Assembly (NCBI RefSeq): GCF_030161255.1
Contig: NZ_BSPX01000004.1
Span: forward strand, 62,001 to 126,000
Direction: 5' to 3'
Source of the DNA: Zoogloea oryzae
GTDB lineage: Bacteria; Pseudomonadota; Gammaproteobacteria; Burkholderiales; Rhodocyclaceae
DNA: 64,000 nucleotides
Shown: positions 33,871 to 43,259 of the stretch, piece by piece
Layout: the number at the start of each line of letters is the position of its first letter
Position numbering within the stretch: position 1 is the first letter of the stretch
Translations under genes and position numbers: made by a program
Notes under the pieces: generated by a model
What the model was told of the DNA's origin: nothing
Seen by the model: the letters and a program-made list of their open reading frames with translations, nothing else
Databases searched by the model: none

Positions 33871-34029
33871 GGACTTCCCCTTTCACATGGCTGCAGATTG
33901 ATGACTTGGGGAGCACCATCGCGGTGGCAGCCAACATTTGTTTCCTGGCTGCTTACGATTGAGTCACATCAATCGGCCAGCAGATCGCTGGATATTGACT
34001 CTTGATTTTCGGCATGTTAGGCGCAATAT

Positions 34030-34046
34030 CTTGCAAAGTCTTGCAA
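34030..34046. promoter_or_regulatory. direct repeats CTTGCAA upstream of heat-resistance island
   Basis: Two CTTGCAA copies at 34,030-34,036 and 34,040-34,046, 10 bases apart (one helical turn), 49-65 bases upstream of the dna gene. This fits an operator for the island's own regulator. I could not define a promoter with confidence; there are TTGACT and TTGATT candidates at about 33,996-34,010. Confidence 0.4.
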
Positions 34047-34094
34047 GAATTTCCTCGAGCGAGGCCGCGTGACGACGGAACTTGTGGGGGTGGT

Positions 34095-34376
34095 ATGACA
34101 GCGCGCCAGCAGGCGATCTTCACACTCGACGAGTTGGCTACCTACTTAAAGGTCGGCAAGCGGACGCTTTACCGGCTCGCCGCGCACGGGGAAATTCCGG
34201 CCTTCAAGGTCGGCGGGACGTGGCGGTTTCGTCAAAGTGAAATCGATCAATGGATCAATGATCAGATCCAAGCAGGCAGAAAGAAGGAGGTGATACGCAC
34301 AGATGAGCAGCCGAAGTCAGCGAAACATCCCGTGTTGCCTGGGCGCGCTATCCATAGCCGCAGGCAAGCGGATTGA
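34095..34376 (+). CDS. excisionase-type HTH regulator (island 'dna' gene)
   Basis: The 93-residue protein reads MTARQQAIFTLDELATYLKVGKRTLYRLAAHGEIPAFKVGGTWRFRQSEIDQWINDQI, a complete excisionase/MerR-type winged helix-turn-helix with a basic tail. In TLPQC islands of Pseudomonas and relatives the first gene (called dna) encodes such a protein, followed by hsp20 and clpG, as here. It is probably the local regulator. The ATG at 34,095 has GGGGG four to eight bases upstream; a longer frame from 34,002 is unlikely. Stop to hsp20 start is 32 bases. Confidence 0.85.
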   Translation: MTARQQAIFTLDELATYLKVGKRTLYRLAAHGEIPAFKVGGTWRFRQSEIDQWINDQIQAGRKKEVIRTDEQPKSAKHPVLPGRAIHSRRQAD

Positions 34377-34408
34377 GTGAGTCTTCAATTGATTTCTGGA
34401 GGTATGAC

Positions 34409-34978
34409 ATGGACATTGATTTCAAGAAATTGGCTCCCTGGAACTGGTTCAAAAAGGAGCAGGAAGAACAACAGAGCACTGCCTCGCTGCCGGTGCAGCG
34501 CAATGACCTGCCTGTGGCGGGTGGGCCCGTCAGTCCCATCCTGCAATTGCATCGCGAGATCGACCGCCTGTTCGACGACGCGTTTCGAGGCTTCGGTTTC
34601 CCGACGCTGGCCATGCCACGCTGGCCGTCGGACTGGCCGGGCATGCTGAAGCCGGCGCTGGACATCCAGGAGACCGACAAGCAGTACAAGATCGCCCTGG
34701 AAGTACCCGGCGTCGAGGAAAAAGACATCCAGATCACGCTCGACAACGACGTGCTGATGGTGCGCGGTGAAAAGCGTCAGGAGCAGGAAACGAAAGACGG
34801 CGGTTTCCACCGGGTGGAGCGCTCCTACGGCAGCTTTCAGCGCGCTCTGAACCTGCCGGCCGATGCCAACCAGGACACGATCAAGGCCGCTTTCAAGAAC
34901 GGCGTGCTCACGATCACGATGGAAAAGCGCGAGGCCAGTACGCCCAAGCAGGGGCGCTCGATCCCGATCAACGGCTGA
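34409..34978 (+). CDS. hsp20: small heat-shock protein of heat-resistance island
   Basis: The 189-residue Hsp20 chaperone has an N-terminal region rich in Trp/Phe/Lys (KKLAPWNWFKKEQEEQQ), then PILQLHREIDRLFDDAFRGFGFP. An alpha-crystallin domain follows at about 85-180 (PALDIQETDKQYKIALEVPGVEEKDIQITLDNDVLMVRGEKRQE and YGSFQRALNLPADANQDTIKAAFKNGVLTITMEK). The end SIPING holds the C-terminal I-x-I motif. It binds unfolding proteins and keeps them accessible for the adjacent ClpG disaggregase. TCTGGAGGT eight bases upstream sets the start at MDIDFKK. Confidence 0.93.
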   Translation: MDIDFKKLAPWNWFKKEQEEQQSTASLPVQRNDLPVAGGPVSPILQLHREIDRLFDDAFRGFGFPTLAMPRWPSDWPGMLKPALDIQETDKQYKIALEVPGVEEKDIQITLDNDVLMVRGEKRQEQETKDGGFHRVERSYGSFQRALNLPADANQDTIKAAFKNGVLTITMEKREASTPKQGRSIPING

Positions 34979-35018
34979 CGCGGGGCAGCGCGTTTTTCTC
35001 AAAAACCACAAAGAGATC

Positions 35019-35041
35019 AGGCACCGTGATCGGCGGTGCCT
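35019..35041 (+). promoter_or_regulatory. hairpin in clpG leader
   Basis: An 8-bp stem, AGGCACCG with CGGTGCCT and a 7-base loop, lies between hsp20 and clpG, 31 bases before the clpG ATG and upstream of AGGAG. It is not followed by a T-run, so it may be an RNA-stability or partial attenuation element that sets the hsp20/clpG ratio. Confidence 0.4.
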
Positions 35042-35071
35042 CTTCAGATCAATCTTTACAGGAGCATCAGC

Positions 35072-37921
35072 ATGGCCAGAAAACAATGCCAGGTCTGCGG
35101 CCAGCCCGCCACGGTGCGGGTGGAAGCCAATCTCAATGGTCGCCACAGCACCATGCTGTTGTGTGACGATCACTATCGCCAACTGGTGCGCCAGCAAAAG
35201 CGCACCGTCTCACCGCTGGAAGCCTTGTTCGGCTCGCGCAGCGGGCTGTTCGAAGACTTCCTTGGCAGCGACTTCTTCCGTATCGGTGACGACGCACCGT
35301 CCATGGCGGCCGATACCGACGAGGTGGTCGATGCCTCGTTCGGCGAACCCGCCCCGGCCGGTACGGGCACCGCGCGCCGTCGCGGCAGTGGGCTCGCCAG
35401 CCGTATCAGCGAACAGTCCGAGGCCCTATTGCAGGAGGCCGCCCGACACGCTGCAGAGTTCGGGCGCGCCGAAGTCGATACCGAACACCTGCTGCTGGCG
35501 CTGATCGACAGCGACGTGGTCAAGACCATCCTGGGGCAGTTCAAGATCAAGGTCGATGACCTCAAGCGGCAGATCGAATCCGAAGCCAAGCGCGGCGACA
35601 AGCCGTTCGAGGGCGAGATCGGCGTGTCGCCCCGGGTCAAGGACGCGCTCAGCCGTGCTTTCGTGGCCTCCAACGAACTCGGCCACTCTTATGTCGGGCC
35701 GGAGCATTTCCTGATCGGGCTCGCCGAGGAAGGCGAAGGTTTGGCGGCCAACCTGCTGCGCCGTTACGGTCTCACGCCGCAAGCGCTGCGCCAGCAGGTA
35801 AGCAAGGTGGTCGGCAAAGGGGCCGAGGATGGCCGCGCCGAGACGCCGACCAACACGCCCGAGCTGGATAAATACTCGCGCGACCTCACCAAGATGGCGC
35901 GCGAGGGCAAGCTCGATCCGGTCATCGGCCGTGCGCAGGAGATCGAGACCACCATCGAGGTGCTGGCCCGGCGCAAGAAAAACAACCCGGTGTTGATCGG
36001 TGAGCCCGGCGTCGGCAAGACCGCCATTGTCGAAGGGCTGGCGCAGCGGATGGTCGCCGGCGAAGTGCCCGAGACGCTGCGCGACAAGCGTCTGGTCGAA
36101 CTCAACATCAACGCCATGGTGGCAGGCGCCAAGTACCGCGGCGAGTTCGAGGAGCGCGTGCAGAAGGTTCTCAAGGAAGTGACCGAGCACCAGGGCGAGC
36201 TGATTCTCTTCATCGACGAGGTGCACACCATCGTCGGTGCAGGCCAGGGTGGCGGCGAAGGCGGGCTGGACGTGGCCAACGTGTTCAAGCCGATGATGGC
36301 GCGCGGCGAACTGAACCTGATCGGCGCTACCACGCTCAACGAGTATCAGAAGTACATCGAGAAGGACGCCGCGCTGGAGCGTCGCTTCCAGCCGGTGATG
36401 GTGCCCGAGCCGACGATAGCGCAGACCATGATGATCCTGCGCGGCCTGCGCGACACCTTCGAGGCGCACCACAAGGTCAGCATCACCGAGGATGCGATCA
36501 TCGCCGCCGCCGAGTTGTCGGACCGCTACATCACCGCGCGCTTTTTGCCTGACAAGGCCATCGACCTGCTCGACCAGGCGGCCGCACGCGTGAAGCTGTC
36601 GGCCACGGCCCGCCCGGTGGCGGTGCAAGAGCTGGAGTCCGAACTGCACCAGCTGCGGCGTGAGCAGGACTATGTGGCCTCGCGCAAGCAGTACGACAAG
36701 GCCGCCGAGCTGGGCAAGCACATCGAGGCCAAAGAGGCCGAACTCAAGAAGCTTGTCGAGGAATGGGAACGCGAGCGCGCCTCGGGCAGTGCCGAAGTCA
36801 AAGCCGAGCATGTCGCGCAGATCGTCTCGCGCCTGACCGGCATTCCGGTCAACGAGCTGACGGTGGAAGAACGCGAGAAGCTGCTGCATCTGGAGCAGCG
36901 GCTGCACGAGCGCCTCGTGGGCCAGGACGAAGCGGTGCGCGCGGTGGCCGATGCCGTGCGGTTGTCGCGCGCGGGCCTGCGCGAAGGCAGCAAGCCGGTG
37001 GCGACTTTTCTGTTCCTCGGGCCGACCGGCGTGGGCAAGACCGAGCTCGCCAAGGCGCTGGCCGAGTCCATCTATGGCGATGAAGGTGCGCTGCTGCGCA
37101 TCGACATGTCCGAGTACGGGGAACGCCATACCGTGGCACGCCTGGTGGGGGCGCCTCCGGGTTACGTCGGCTACGACGAGGGTGGCCAGCTCACCGAGAA
37201 GGTGCGGCGCAAACCCTACAGCGTGTTGCTGCTGGACGAGATCGAGAAGGCTCACCCCGACGTCTACAACATCCTGCTGCAGGTGTTCGACGACGGGCGG
37301 CTCACCGACGGCAAGGGCCGGGTGGTGGATTTCACCAATACCATCATCATCGCCACCTCGAACTTGGGCTCGGACATCATCCAGCGTCGGCTGAAGGCCC
37401 GTGGCGCCGCCGGCGAGGAATACGAGAAGACCAAGTCCGAGGTGATGGACGTGCTGCGCGGACACTTCCGCCCCGAGTTCCTCAACCGCATCGACGAGAT
37501 CATCGTCTTCCATGCGCTGGGCAAGGAGGAGATCCGCCATATCGTCGGCCTGCAGCTCGATCGTGTGGCCCGCAACGCCGCCAGCCAGGGCGTGACGCTG
37601 ACCTTCGATCAGACCTTGATCGATCACTTCGCGGAGGAAGGCTACAAGCCCGAGTTCGGCGCGCGTGAGCTCAAGCGGCTGATCCGCAGCGAGCTGGAGA
37701 CGGCACTGGCGCGCGAGATGCTGGGTGGCGGTATCGGCAAGGCCGATCACGCCAGCGCCCGCTGGGACGACAAGGCCGAACGGGTGGTCTTCGAGCGCCA
37801 GGAGCCACCCGCGAAGCCGGCCGAGCCTGAGAAGCCCGATGCCGCGAACGTGGCCGAGACGCCGCCGAGCGACGCGAGCAAGCCTGCGCGCAAGAAGAAG
37901 TCAGCGGGCGGCGAATCTTGA
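35072..37921 (+). CDS. clpG: stand-alone disaggregase ClpG/ClpK
   Basis: This 949-residue AAA+ disaggregase has an extra N-terminal zinc-type segment (MARKQCQVCGQP and LLCDDHY), absent from ClpB, followed by the Clp N-domain repeats (about 110-260). AAA1 has Walker A GEPGVGKT (K316) and EVHTIVGAG; a short middle domain follows (about 490-560); AAA2 has GPTGVGKT (K656) and LLDEIEKAH. The C-terminus is a Lys/Pro/Glu-rich extension. This layout is that of ClpG-GI/ClpK, a disaggregase that works without DnaK and gives strong thermotolerance when carried on mobile elements. AGGAG eight bases before the ATG fixes the start; the longer frame is rejected. Confidence 0.95.
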   Translation: MARKQCQVCGQPATVRVEANLNGRHSTMLLCDDHYRQLVRQQKRTVSPLEALFGSRSGLFEDFLGSDFFRIGDDAPSMAADTDEVVDASFGEPAPAGTGTARRRGSGLASRISEQSEALLQEAARHAAEFGRAEVDTEHLLLALIDSDVVKTILGQFKIKVDDLKRQIESEAKRGDKPFEGEIGVSPRVKDALSRAFVASNELGHSYVGPEHFLIGLAEEGEGLAANLLRRYGLTPQALRQQVSKVVGKGAEDGRAETPTNTPELDKYSRDLTKMAREGKLDPVIGRAQEIETTIEVLARRKKNNPVLIGEPGVGKTAIVEGLAQRMVAGEVPETLRDKRLVELNINAMVAGAKYRGEFEERVQKVLKEVTEHQGELILFIDEVHTIVGAGQGGGEGGLDVANVFKPMMARGELNLIGATTLNEYQKYIEKDAALERRFQPVMVPEPTIAQTMMILRGLRDTFEAHHKVSITEDAIIAAAELSDRYITARFLPDKAIDLLDQAAARVKLSATARPVAVQELESELHQLRREQDYVASRKQYDKAAELGKHIEAKEAELKKLVEEWERERASGSAEVKAEHVAQIVSRLTGIPVNELTVEEREKLLHLEQRLHERLVGQDEAVRAVADAVRLSRAGLREGSKPVATFLFLGPTGVGKTELAKALAESIYGDEGALLRIDMSEYGERHTVARLVGAPPGYVGYDEGGQLTEKVRRKPYSVLLLDEIEKAHPDVYNILLQVFDDGRLTDGKGRVVDFTNTIIIATSNLGSDIIQRRLKARGAAGEEYEKTKSEVMDVLRGHFRPEFLNRIDEIIVFHALGKEEIRHIVGLQLDRVARNAASQGVTLTFDQTLIDHFAEEGYKPEFGARELKRLIRSELETALAREMLGGGIGKADHASARWDDKAERVVFERQEPPAKPAEPEKPDAANVAETPPSDASKPARKKKSAGGES

Positions 37922-37938
37922 GTCATGGGGAGGCTGTC

Positions 37939-39369
37939 GTGTCCGACCCCAACGGGCTGACATGGGCAGCCACCCTCGTGTCGCTGGCGGTCGCTATCCC
38001 CACAGCGGGGCACGCGGTCATCTACAAGCGTGACCCTCGATCGGCCACGCTGTGGGTGCTGCTGATCGCGCTGTTGCCGCTGGGCGGTTCGCTGCTGTAT
38101 GGGCTGTTCGGCATCAACCGTTACCAGCGGCGGGCGCGGCGGCTGTTTCCGGGGGCAGATCCTGCTGTTCGGCAGGACCTCGCGCCTACGATGCCCCAGG
38201 CTGTATCGCCGCCGCTTGCCGGTCTGGCCCACCTGGTGGGACGCGCCACCGGCCAGTCGCTGACCGGCGGCAACCGCATCGAGCCGCTTGTCGATGGCGA
38301 GCAGGCCTACCCGGCCATGCTCGCTGCCATCGAGTCGGCGCGGCACAGCGTCGCGCTGGCTTCGTACATCTTCGACAGCCAAGGCATCGGGGCGCAGTTC
38401 GTCGATGCGCTGCGCCGGGCTCATGAGCGCGACGTGCAAGTGCGGGTGCTGATCGACGACGTCTATGCCCGCTGGAGGCCCCGCAGCGCCTACCGCGCCT
38501 TGCAACGCGCCGGCGTTCCGGCGGCGACGTTCAACCCGACGTTGATTCCCGCGCGCCTGCATGCCGCGCATCTGCGCAATCACCGCAAGCTGCTGGTGAT
38601 CGATGGCGAGACGGGTTTCACCGGCGGCATGAACATCTTCAGCCCGTATTGGTGGCCCGATGCGCCGGAGCAGGCCTGTCACGATTTGCACTTTCGTCTG
38701 CGCGGGCCGGTGGTTGCGCATCTGATGCGGTGCTTCACCGATGATTGGTGCGATACCACGGGCGAGCGGCTCAGCAAGGGTTTCTGGGGCGAACCGCCCG
38801 CAACGGCTGATGAGCAAGGAACCTCTTGGGCGCGCGGCATCGAGGCCGGTCCCGATGAGGCCCTGGACAGGATGCGCTGGACCTTCATGGGCGCTTTGAG
38901 CGCGGCGAAGCATTCGGTGCGCATCTGGACACCTTACTTCGTGCCCGATCAGCCGATGATCGCGGCGCTGAGCACGGCCGCGTTGCGCGGCGTGCGCGTC
39001 GAGGTGCTGACGCCCGCAAACGGCGACCATCCCACGGTGCAATGGGCCGCGCGCGCCCACTACTGGCAGGTGCTGGAGCACGGTGTACGCATCTTCGAAC
39101 GGCCTGGCCCGTTCGACCACAGCAAGCTGATGCTGATAGACGGCCAGTGGTGCTGCCTGGGTTCGGCCAATTGGGATGCGCGCAGCCTGCGCCTCAACTT
39201 CGAGTTCAATGTGGAGGTGTACGACACCGCGCTGTCTACGCGGCTGGAATCCCTTTTTGATGCCGCTCGTGATGCGTCGGGCGAGATATCGGCGAAGGCG
39301 TTGCGCGCCCGCCCGCTGGCCATCCGCTTGCGCGACGGGGTGGCCCGTCTGTTCACCCCCATTCTCTAG
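37939..39369 (+). CDS. cardiolipin synthase-like phospholipase D protein
   Basis: This 476-residue membrane protein has two N-terminal hydrophobic segments (TWAATLVSLAVAIPTAGHAV and LWVLLIALLPLGGSLLYGLF). Two PLD motifs follow: HRKLLVIDGETGFTGG and HSKLMLIDGQWCCLGSANWD. This is the cardiolipin synthase (Cls) layout. It would condense phosphatidylglycerol units, changing the membrane in which FtsH and HtpX act. The start is taken as GTG at 37,939, five bases after GGGGAGG; the frame is open upstream to a TTG that overlaps clpG. It lies between clpG and ftsH, all co-oriented. Confidence 0.85.
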   Translation: MSDPNGLTWAATLVSLAVAIPTAGHAVIYKRDPRSATLWVLLIALLPLGGSLLYGLFGINRYQRRARRLFPGADPAVRQDLAPTMPQAVSPPLAGLAHLVGRATGQSLTGGNRIEPLVDGEQAYPAMLAAIESARHSVALASYIFDSQGIGAQFVDALRRAHERDVQVRVLIDDVYARWRPRSAYRALQRAGVPAATFNPTLIPARLHAAHLRNHRKLLVIDGETGFTGGMNIFSPYWWPDAPEQACHDLHFRLRGPVVAHLMRCFTDDWCDTTGERLSKGFWGEPPATADEQGTSWARGIEAGPDEALDRMRWTFMGALSAAKHSVRIWTPYFVPDQPMIAALSTAALRGVRVEVLTPANGDHPTVQWAARAHYWQVLEHGVRIFERPGPFDHSKLMLIDGQWCCLGSANWDARSLRLNFEFNVEVYDTALSTRLESLFDAARDASGEISAKALRARPLAIRLRDGVARLFTPIL

Positions 39370-39396
39370 CGACACGACTTGCGAGTAACATTGCCC

Positions 39397-41280
39397 ATGG
39401 AAAAGAAAGATCAATGGAACATTGGCTACTGGATCGTCGCCGGCCTGTTGCTGCTGACGCTGCAGAACTACTGGCAGGCGACCAAGACCGTCGAGCCCGT
39501 GCCCTACAGCGAATTCGAGAAGGCGCTGGCCGAGGGGCGCGTCGCCGAAGTGATGGTGTCGGACCGCACGGTCACCGGGCGCCTGAAATCGCCGGACAGC
39601 CGGGGCAAGACCACCATCGTGGCCACTCGCGTCGAACCCGACCTGGCCGAGCGGCTGTCCAAGTACGACGTGCCTTACGCGCGGGTGGTGGAAAGCACCT
39701 GGCTACGTGATGTGCTCTCCTGGATTCTGCCGGCGGTGGCCTTCTTCGGCGTCTGGTTCTTCCTGTTCCGCCGCTTCGCCGAGAAGCAGGGCATGGGCGG
39801 CTTCCTGAGCATCGGCAAGAGCCGTGCCAAGGTATTCATGGAGAAGAACACTGGCGTGACCTTTGCCGATGTCGCTGGCGTCGATGAAGCCAAGGCGGAG
39901 TTGGTTGAGATCGTCGATTTCCTCAAGAATCCGCAGGAGTATGGACGGCTCGGGGCGCGCATCCCGAAAGGTGTGTTGCTGGTTGGCCCGCCCGGCACGG
40001 GCAAGACCCTGCTGGCCAAGGCCGTGGCGGGCGAGGCCGGGGTACCGTTCTTCTCTATCTCCGGCTCGGAGTTCGTCGAGATGTTTGTCGGCGTGGGCGC
40101 GGCGCGGGTGCGCGACCTGTTCGAGCAGGCGCGCGGGCAGGCGCCGGCCATCATCTTCATCGATGAACTCGACGCGCTGGGCCGTGCACGCGGTGTCGGA
40201 GGACCGAACGGTGGACACGACGAGCGTGAGCAGACGCTGAACCAGTTACTTACTGAAATGGACGGCTTCGACAGCTCGGTCGGACTGATCATCCTCGCAG
40301 CCACCAACCGGCCGGAGATCCTCGATCAGGCCTTGCTGCGCGCCGGCCGCTTCGACCGTCAGATGCTGGTAGACCGCCCCGACAAGAAAGGTCGCCTGGA
40401 TATCCTGAAGGTCCATGTCAAGAAGATCACCCTGGCCCACGATGTCGATCTGGAACAGGTGGCGGCACTGACCACCGGCTTTTCCGGCGCCGATCTGGCC
40501 AATCTCGTGAACGAAGCAGCGCTGAACGCGACCCGGCGCAAGGCGCAGGCTGTGGAACTGCAGGACTTCACCGCCGCCATCGAGCGCATCGTGGCCGGCC
40601 TGGAAAGGAAGAACCGTGTGCTCAATCCGAAGGAGCGGGAAACTGTCGCCTATCACGAGATGGGACACGCTCTGGTGGCGCTGGCGCTGCCCGGCACCGA
40701 TCCGGTACACAAGATTTCAATCGTTCCGCGTGGCATCGGTGCACTCGGCTACACCCTGCAGCGGCCCACCGAAGACCGATTTCTGATGACACGTGCCGAC
40801 CTGGAGCACAAGATCGCCGTGCTCCTGGGAGGGCGCGCGGCTGAGAAGCTCGTGTTTGGCGAGCTGTCCACAGGGGCTTCAGACGATCTGGCGCGGGCCA
40901 CCGACATCGCCCGCGACATGATTACGCGCTTCGGCATGGATGAGGGCTTGGGGTACGTTGCTTTTGAGGCACAGAGGCCGCGTTTTCTTGATGCGCCTGA
41001 ACTGGTACAGGGTGGCTGCCGGGTAGCCGAATCGACTCAGACACGCATCGACCAAGCCATCCGTGACATCGTGATGGGTGTGTTTGATCGTGCATACCGA
41101 ATTCTCGAAATTAACCGAGAAGTGCTGGAGCGGTGCGCGCGCGAACTGCTCGCACGGGAAACGCTGGATGAATACAGCATCCGGCAACTGACGCAAGGGC
41201 TACAGCTCGAATCCCCATGTCACAGCGGCCCAACTGCCGGAGCCATTACTTCCTCTGTGTCCCAAGGAGCCACCTCATGA
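39397..41280 (+). CDS. ftsH: membrane AAA+ metalloprotease FtsH
   Basis: The 627-residue protein has two transmembrane segments (about 10-27 and 105-125) around a short periplasmic domain. The AAA domain has VLLVGPPGTGKTLLAKA, IIFIDELDALGRARG and the second region of homology NRPEILDQALLRAGRFDRQ. The zinc protease motif is HEMGH at 420-424 (HEAGH in most FtsH). It extracts and degrades damaged membrane proteins. It is a second FtsH beyond the housekeeping one, as usual for heat-resistance islands. The stop overlaps the trx start (ATGA). No strong ribosome site is seen before the ATG. Confidence 0.94.
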   Translation: MEKKDQWNIGYWIVAGLLLLTLQNYWQATKTVEPVPYSEFEKALAEGRVAEVMVSDRTVTGRLKSPDSRGKTTIVATRVEPDLAERLSKYDVPYARVVESTWLRDVLSWILPAVAFFGVWFFLFRRFAEKQGMGGFLSIGKSRAKVFMEKNTGVTFADVAGVDEAKAELVEIVDFLKNPQEYGRLGARIPKGVLLVGPPGTGKTLLAKAVAGEAGVPFFSISGSEFVEMFVGVGAARVRDLFEQARGQAPAIIFIDELDALGRARGVGGPNGGHDEREQTLNQLLTEMDGFDSSVGLIILAATNRPEILDQALLRAGRFDRQMLVDRPDKKGRLDILKVHVKKITLAHDVDLEQVAALTTGFSGADLANLVNEAALNATRRKAQAVELQDFTAAIERIVAGLERKNRVLNPKERETVAYHEMGHALVALALPGTDPVHKISIVPRGIGALGYTLQRPTEDRFLMTRADLEHKIAVLLGGRAAEKLVFGELSTGASDDLARATDIARDMITRFGMDEGLGYVAFEAQRPRFLDAPELVQGGCRVAESTQTRIDQAIRDIVMGVFDRAYRILEINREVLERCARELLARETLDEYSIRQLTQGLQLESPCHSGPTAGAITSSVSQGATS

Positions 41281-41717
41281 GTGACAGCATTCATATCGTC
41301 TGCCCACACTGCCAATCCATCAATCGCGTGCCAGCCAACAAGTTGGCAGAGAAGCCCAATTGCGGGCGGTGCCAGCACCCGCTGTTCACCGGAGAGCCCA
41401 TTGATCTGACCACAGCGACCTTCGCCCGTCATCTGGAGCGCAGTGACCTGCCGCTGCTGGTTGACTTTTGGGCGCCGTGGTGCGGACCGTGCAAGATGAT
41501 GGCGCCGCAGTTCGAGCAGGCAGCCTCCCTGCTTGAACCCAAGGTGAGGTTGGCCAAGGTAAATACCGAGGCCGAGCCTCACCTGGCCGCCCAGTTCGGT
41601 ATTCGCAGCATTCCAACCCTGATTTTGTTCCGAGGGGGACATGAGGTTGCACGTCAGGCGGGCGCCATGGGCGCGCAGGACATTATGCGCTGGGTGGCTT
41701 CGCAATTGCCCCGGTGA
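41277..41717 (+). CDS. thioredoxin 2-like protein
   Basis: The 146-residue protein resembles TrxC: an N-terminal zinc-binding part with two CxxC pairs (CPHCQ and CGRCQ) and then the thioredoxin fold with WCGPC (C69, C72) and the cis-Pro segment IRSIPTLILFRGG. Thioredoxins of this type reduce disulfides in oxidatively damaged proteins. It is translationally coupled to ftsH by a four-base overlap, and trx is a constant member of TLPQC/LHR islands. Confidence 0.93.
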   Translation: MSDSIHIVCPHCQSINRVPANKLAEKPNCGRCQHPLFTGEPIDLTTATFARHLERSDLPLLVDFWAPWCGPCKMMAPQFEQAASLLEPKVRLAKVNTEAEPHLAAQFGIRSIPTLILFRGGHEVARQAGAMGAQDIMRWVASQLPR

Positions 41718-41792
41718 TTCAGGTGTGATCGAGTCGTCTTCTCGGACTCTCCGTTCCATTAACGTTTCATTGAAAGAGAGAGCGCAACGCTT

Positions 41793-42263
41793 ATGAATAA
41801 AGAATCTGGCCACACGGCCCTTGACGAGATACGCTCCCAGTGGCGGTTGATGACGGTTTACGAGCGCTTCGAGCAGTTCGTTGCCATCACGCTTTCGGGC
41901 GTCATCGCGTTGGTAATTGTGATTTCGCTGATTCAGTTGATTCGGCTGGTGTTCACACTGCTCGTCATGGATGCGCTGAATCCACTGGATCATAAGGTTT
42001 TCCAGCTGGTGTTCGGTGCCACCATGACGCTGCTGATCGCCATGGAATTCAAGCATTCGATCGTCAAAGTGGCTCTGCGCAAGGAAAGCATCATCCAGGT
42101 CAAGACCGTCATTCTGATCGCGATCCTGGCACTGGCCCGCAAGTTCATCATCCTAGAACCCGACGTTGATCCTGCCAAAGTGGCCGCGCTGGCGGGGACG
42201 GTACTGGCCTTGGGTCTGACCTATTGGCTCATGCGTGAACGCGATGACCGCAAGAGCGAGTAA
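41793..42263 (+). CDS. PsiE-like membrane protein
   Basis: The 156-residue protein has four predicted membrane helices (about 30-55, 68-88, 100-117, 125-147) and contains the segment QVKTVILIAILALARKFIILE, typical of the phosphate-starvation-inducible PsiE family found in heat-resistance islands. A role there is not known; the location between trx and the HtpX-like protease suggests a membrane stress function. The ATG follows GAGAGAGCGCAACGCTT. Confidence 0.8.
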   Translation: MNKESGHTALDEIRSQWRLMTVYERFEQFVAITLSGVIALVIVISLIQLIRLVFTLLVMDALNPLDHKVFQLVFGATMTLLIAMEFKHSIVKVALRKESIIQVKTVILIAILALARKFIILEPDVDPAKVAALAGTVLALGLTYWLMRERDDRKSE

Positions 42264-42270
42264 TGGAGGT

Positions 42271-43236
42271 ATGACCCCCTATGGTCTAGTCGGCCGACAC
42301 GATGCCAGGTCGAGGCACCGCTGGCTCAATCGCTTTCAAACCGCGCTGCTGGTTTTGACCCTGGTGGGGATCGCAGCTGCCGCTGGCAGTCTGCTGTTCG
42401 GCGAGATTGGCCTTTGGCTGGCACTGGCAACATGCGCATTGACCCTGCTGATCGAACCTGTCGCCGCCTCCGCGATGACCTTGCGTCTGTATGGCGCCCG
42501 TCCCTTGCGCCCTGATGAAGCCCCCGCAATCTGGTCGTTGCTGCGAGCGCTCGCAGCTCGCGCAGGATTGCCGAACACGCCGGTTCCGTACTATGTGCCC
42601 AGCGACATCGTCAATGCCTTTGCCACCGGCTCCAGGCGCCTTGCCTCCATTGCCCTCACCGATGGCCTGCTCCGCAGCCTGAGTATGCGCGAACTGCAAG
42701 CCGTGCTGGCGCATGAAGTCGCGCACATCGCTCAAGAAGATCTTCGTGTCATGGGCTTGGCCGATTCGATCAGCCGGCTCACGAACCTGCTGGCGTTGTT
42801 GGGTCAGGTCGCGCTCCTGATCAGCATGCCAGCCTTGCTGGTCGGTGCAGCAGAAATTAACTGGATTGGCTTACTGTTGTTGGCCGCTTCGCCGCAACTT
42901 GCACTGCTCGCACAGTTGGGTCTGTCACGTGTGCGAGAGTTCGATGCCGACCGGATGGCAGTAGAGCTGACGGGAGATCCGCACGGGCTCGCCTCGGCGC
43001 TGGCGAAGATCGAGCGGGTGAGCCGCTCGTGGCGAGCCTGGTTGTTGCCCGGCTGGGGGAATCCCGAACCGTCCTGGTTGCGCACGCATCCGGCGACAGA
43101 GGATCGTATCGCGCGCCTGATGGCGTTGGCGCCTCAGCCATCGCAGGCCCTGCCGTTCCAAACGGAATATCTCGCGCCAAGGTCGTTCGCCCCGATGCGC
43201 CCGCCACGCCGGGGCCTGAGCGGCCTTTGGCGCTAA
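42271..43236 (+). CDS. HtpX-like M48 metalloprotease
   Basis: This 321-residue membrane protease has two N-terminal hydrophobic segments (about 20-40 and 45-65), the zinc motif HEVAH at 148-152 in LQAVLAHEVAHIAQED, two further hydrophobic segments (about 170-215) and the third ligand region REFDADRMAVELTGDP. HtpX-type enzymes cleave misfolded membrane proteins together with FtsH. GGAGGT directly upstream of ATGACCCCC gives the start, only 7 bases after the psiE-like stop. Confidence 0.9.
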   Translation: MTPYGLVGRHDARSRHRWLNRFQTALLVLTLVGIAAAAGSLLFGEIGLWLALATCALTLLIEPVAASAMTLRLYGARPLRPDEAPAIWSLLRALAARAGLPNTPVPYYVPSDIVNAFATGSRRLASIALTDGLLRSLSMRELQAVLAHEVAHIAQEDLRVMGLADSISRLTNLLALLGQVALLISMPALLVGAAEINWIGLLLLAASPQLALLAQLGLSRVREFDADRMAVELTGDPHGLASALAKIERVSRSWRAWLLPGWGNPEPSWLRTHPATEDRIARLMALAPQPSQALPFQTEYLAPRSFAPMRPPRRGLSGLWR

Positions 43237-43259
43237 ATCACTCGAAAGGAACCCCCGCC

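Noticed and set aside
37747..39414. A 555-codon - strand frame opposite clpG and cls
   Set aside because: It lies antisense to two well-supported genes with clear motifs and itself has no recognised domain; typical GC-rich shadow frame.
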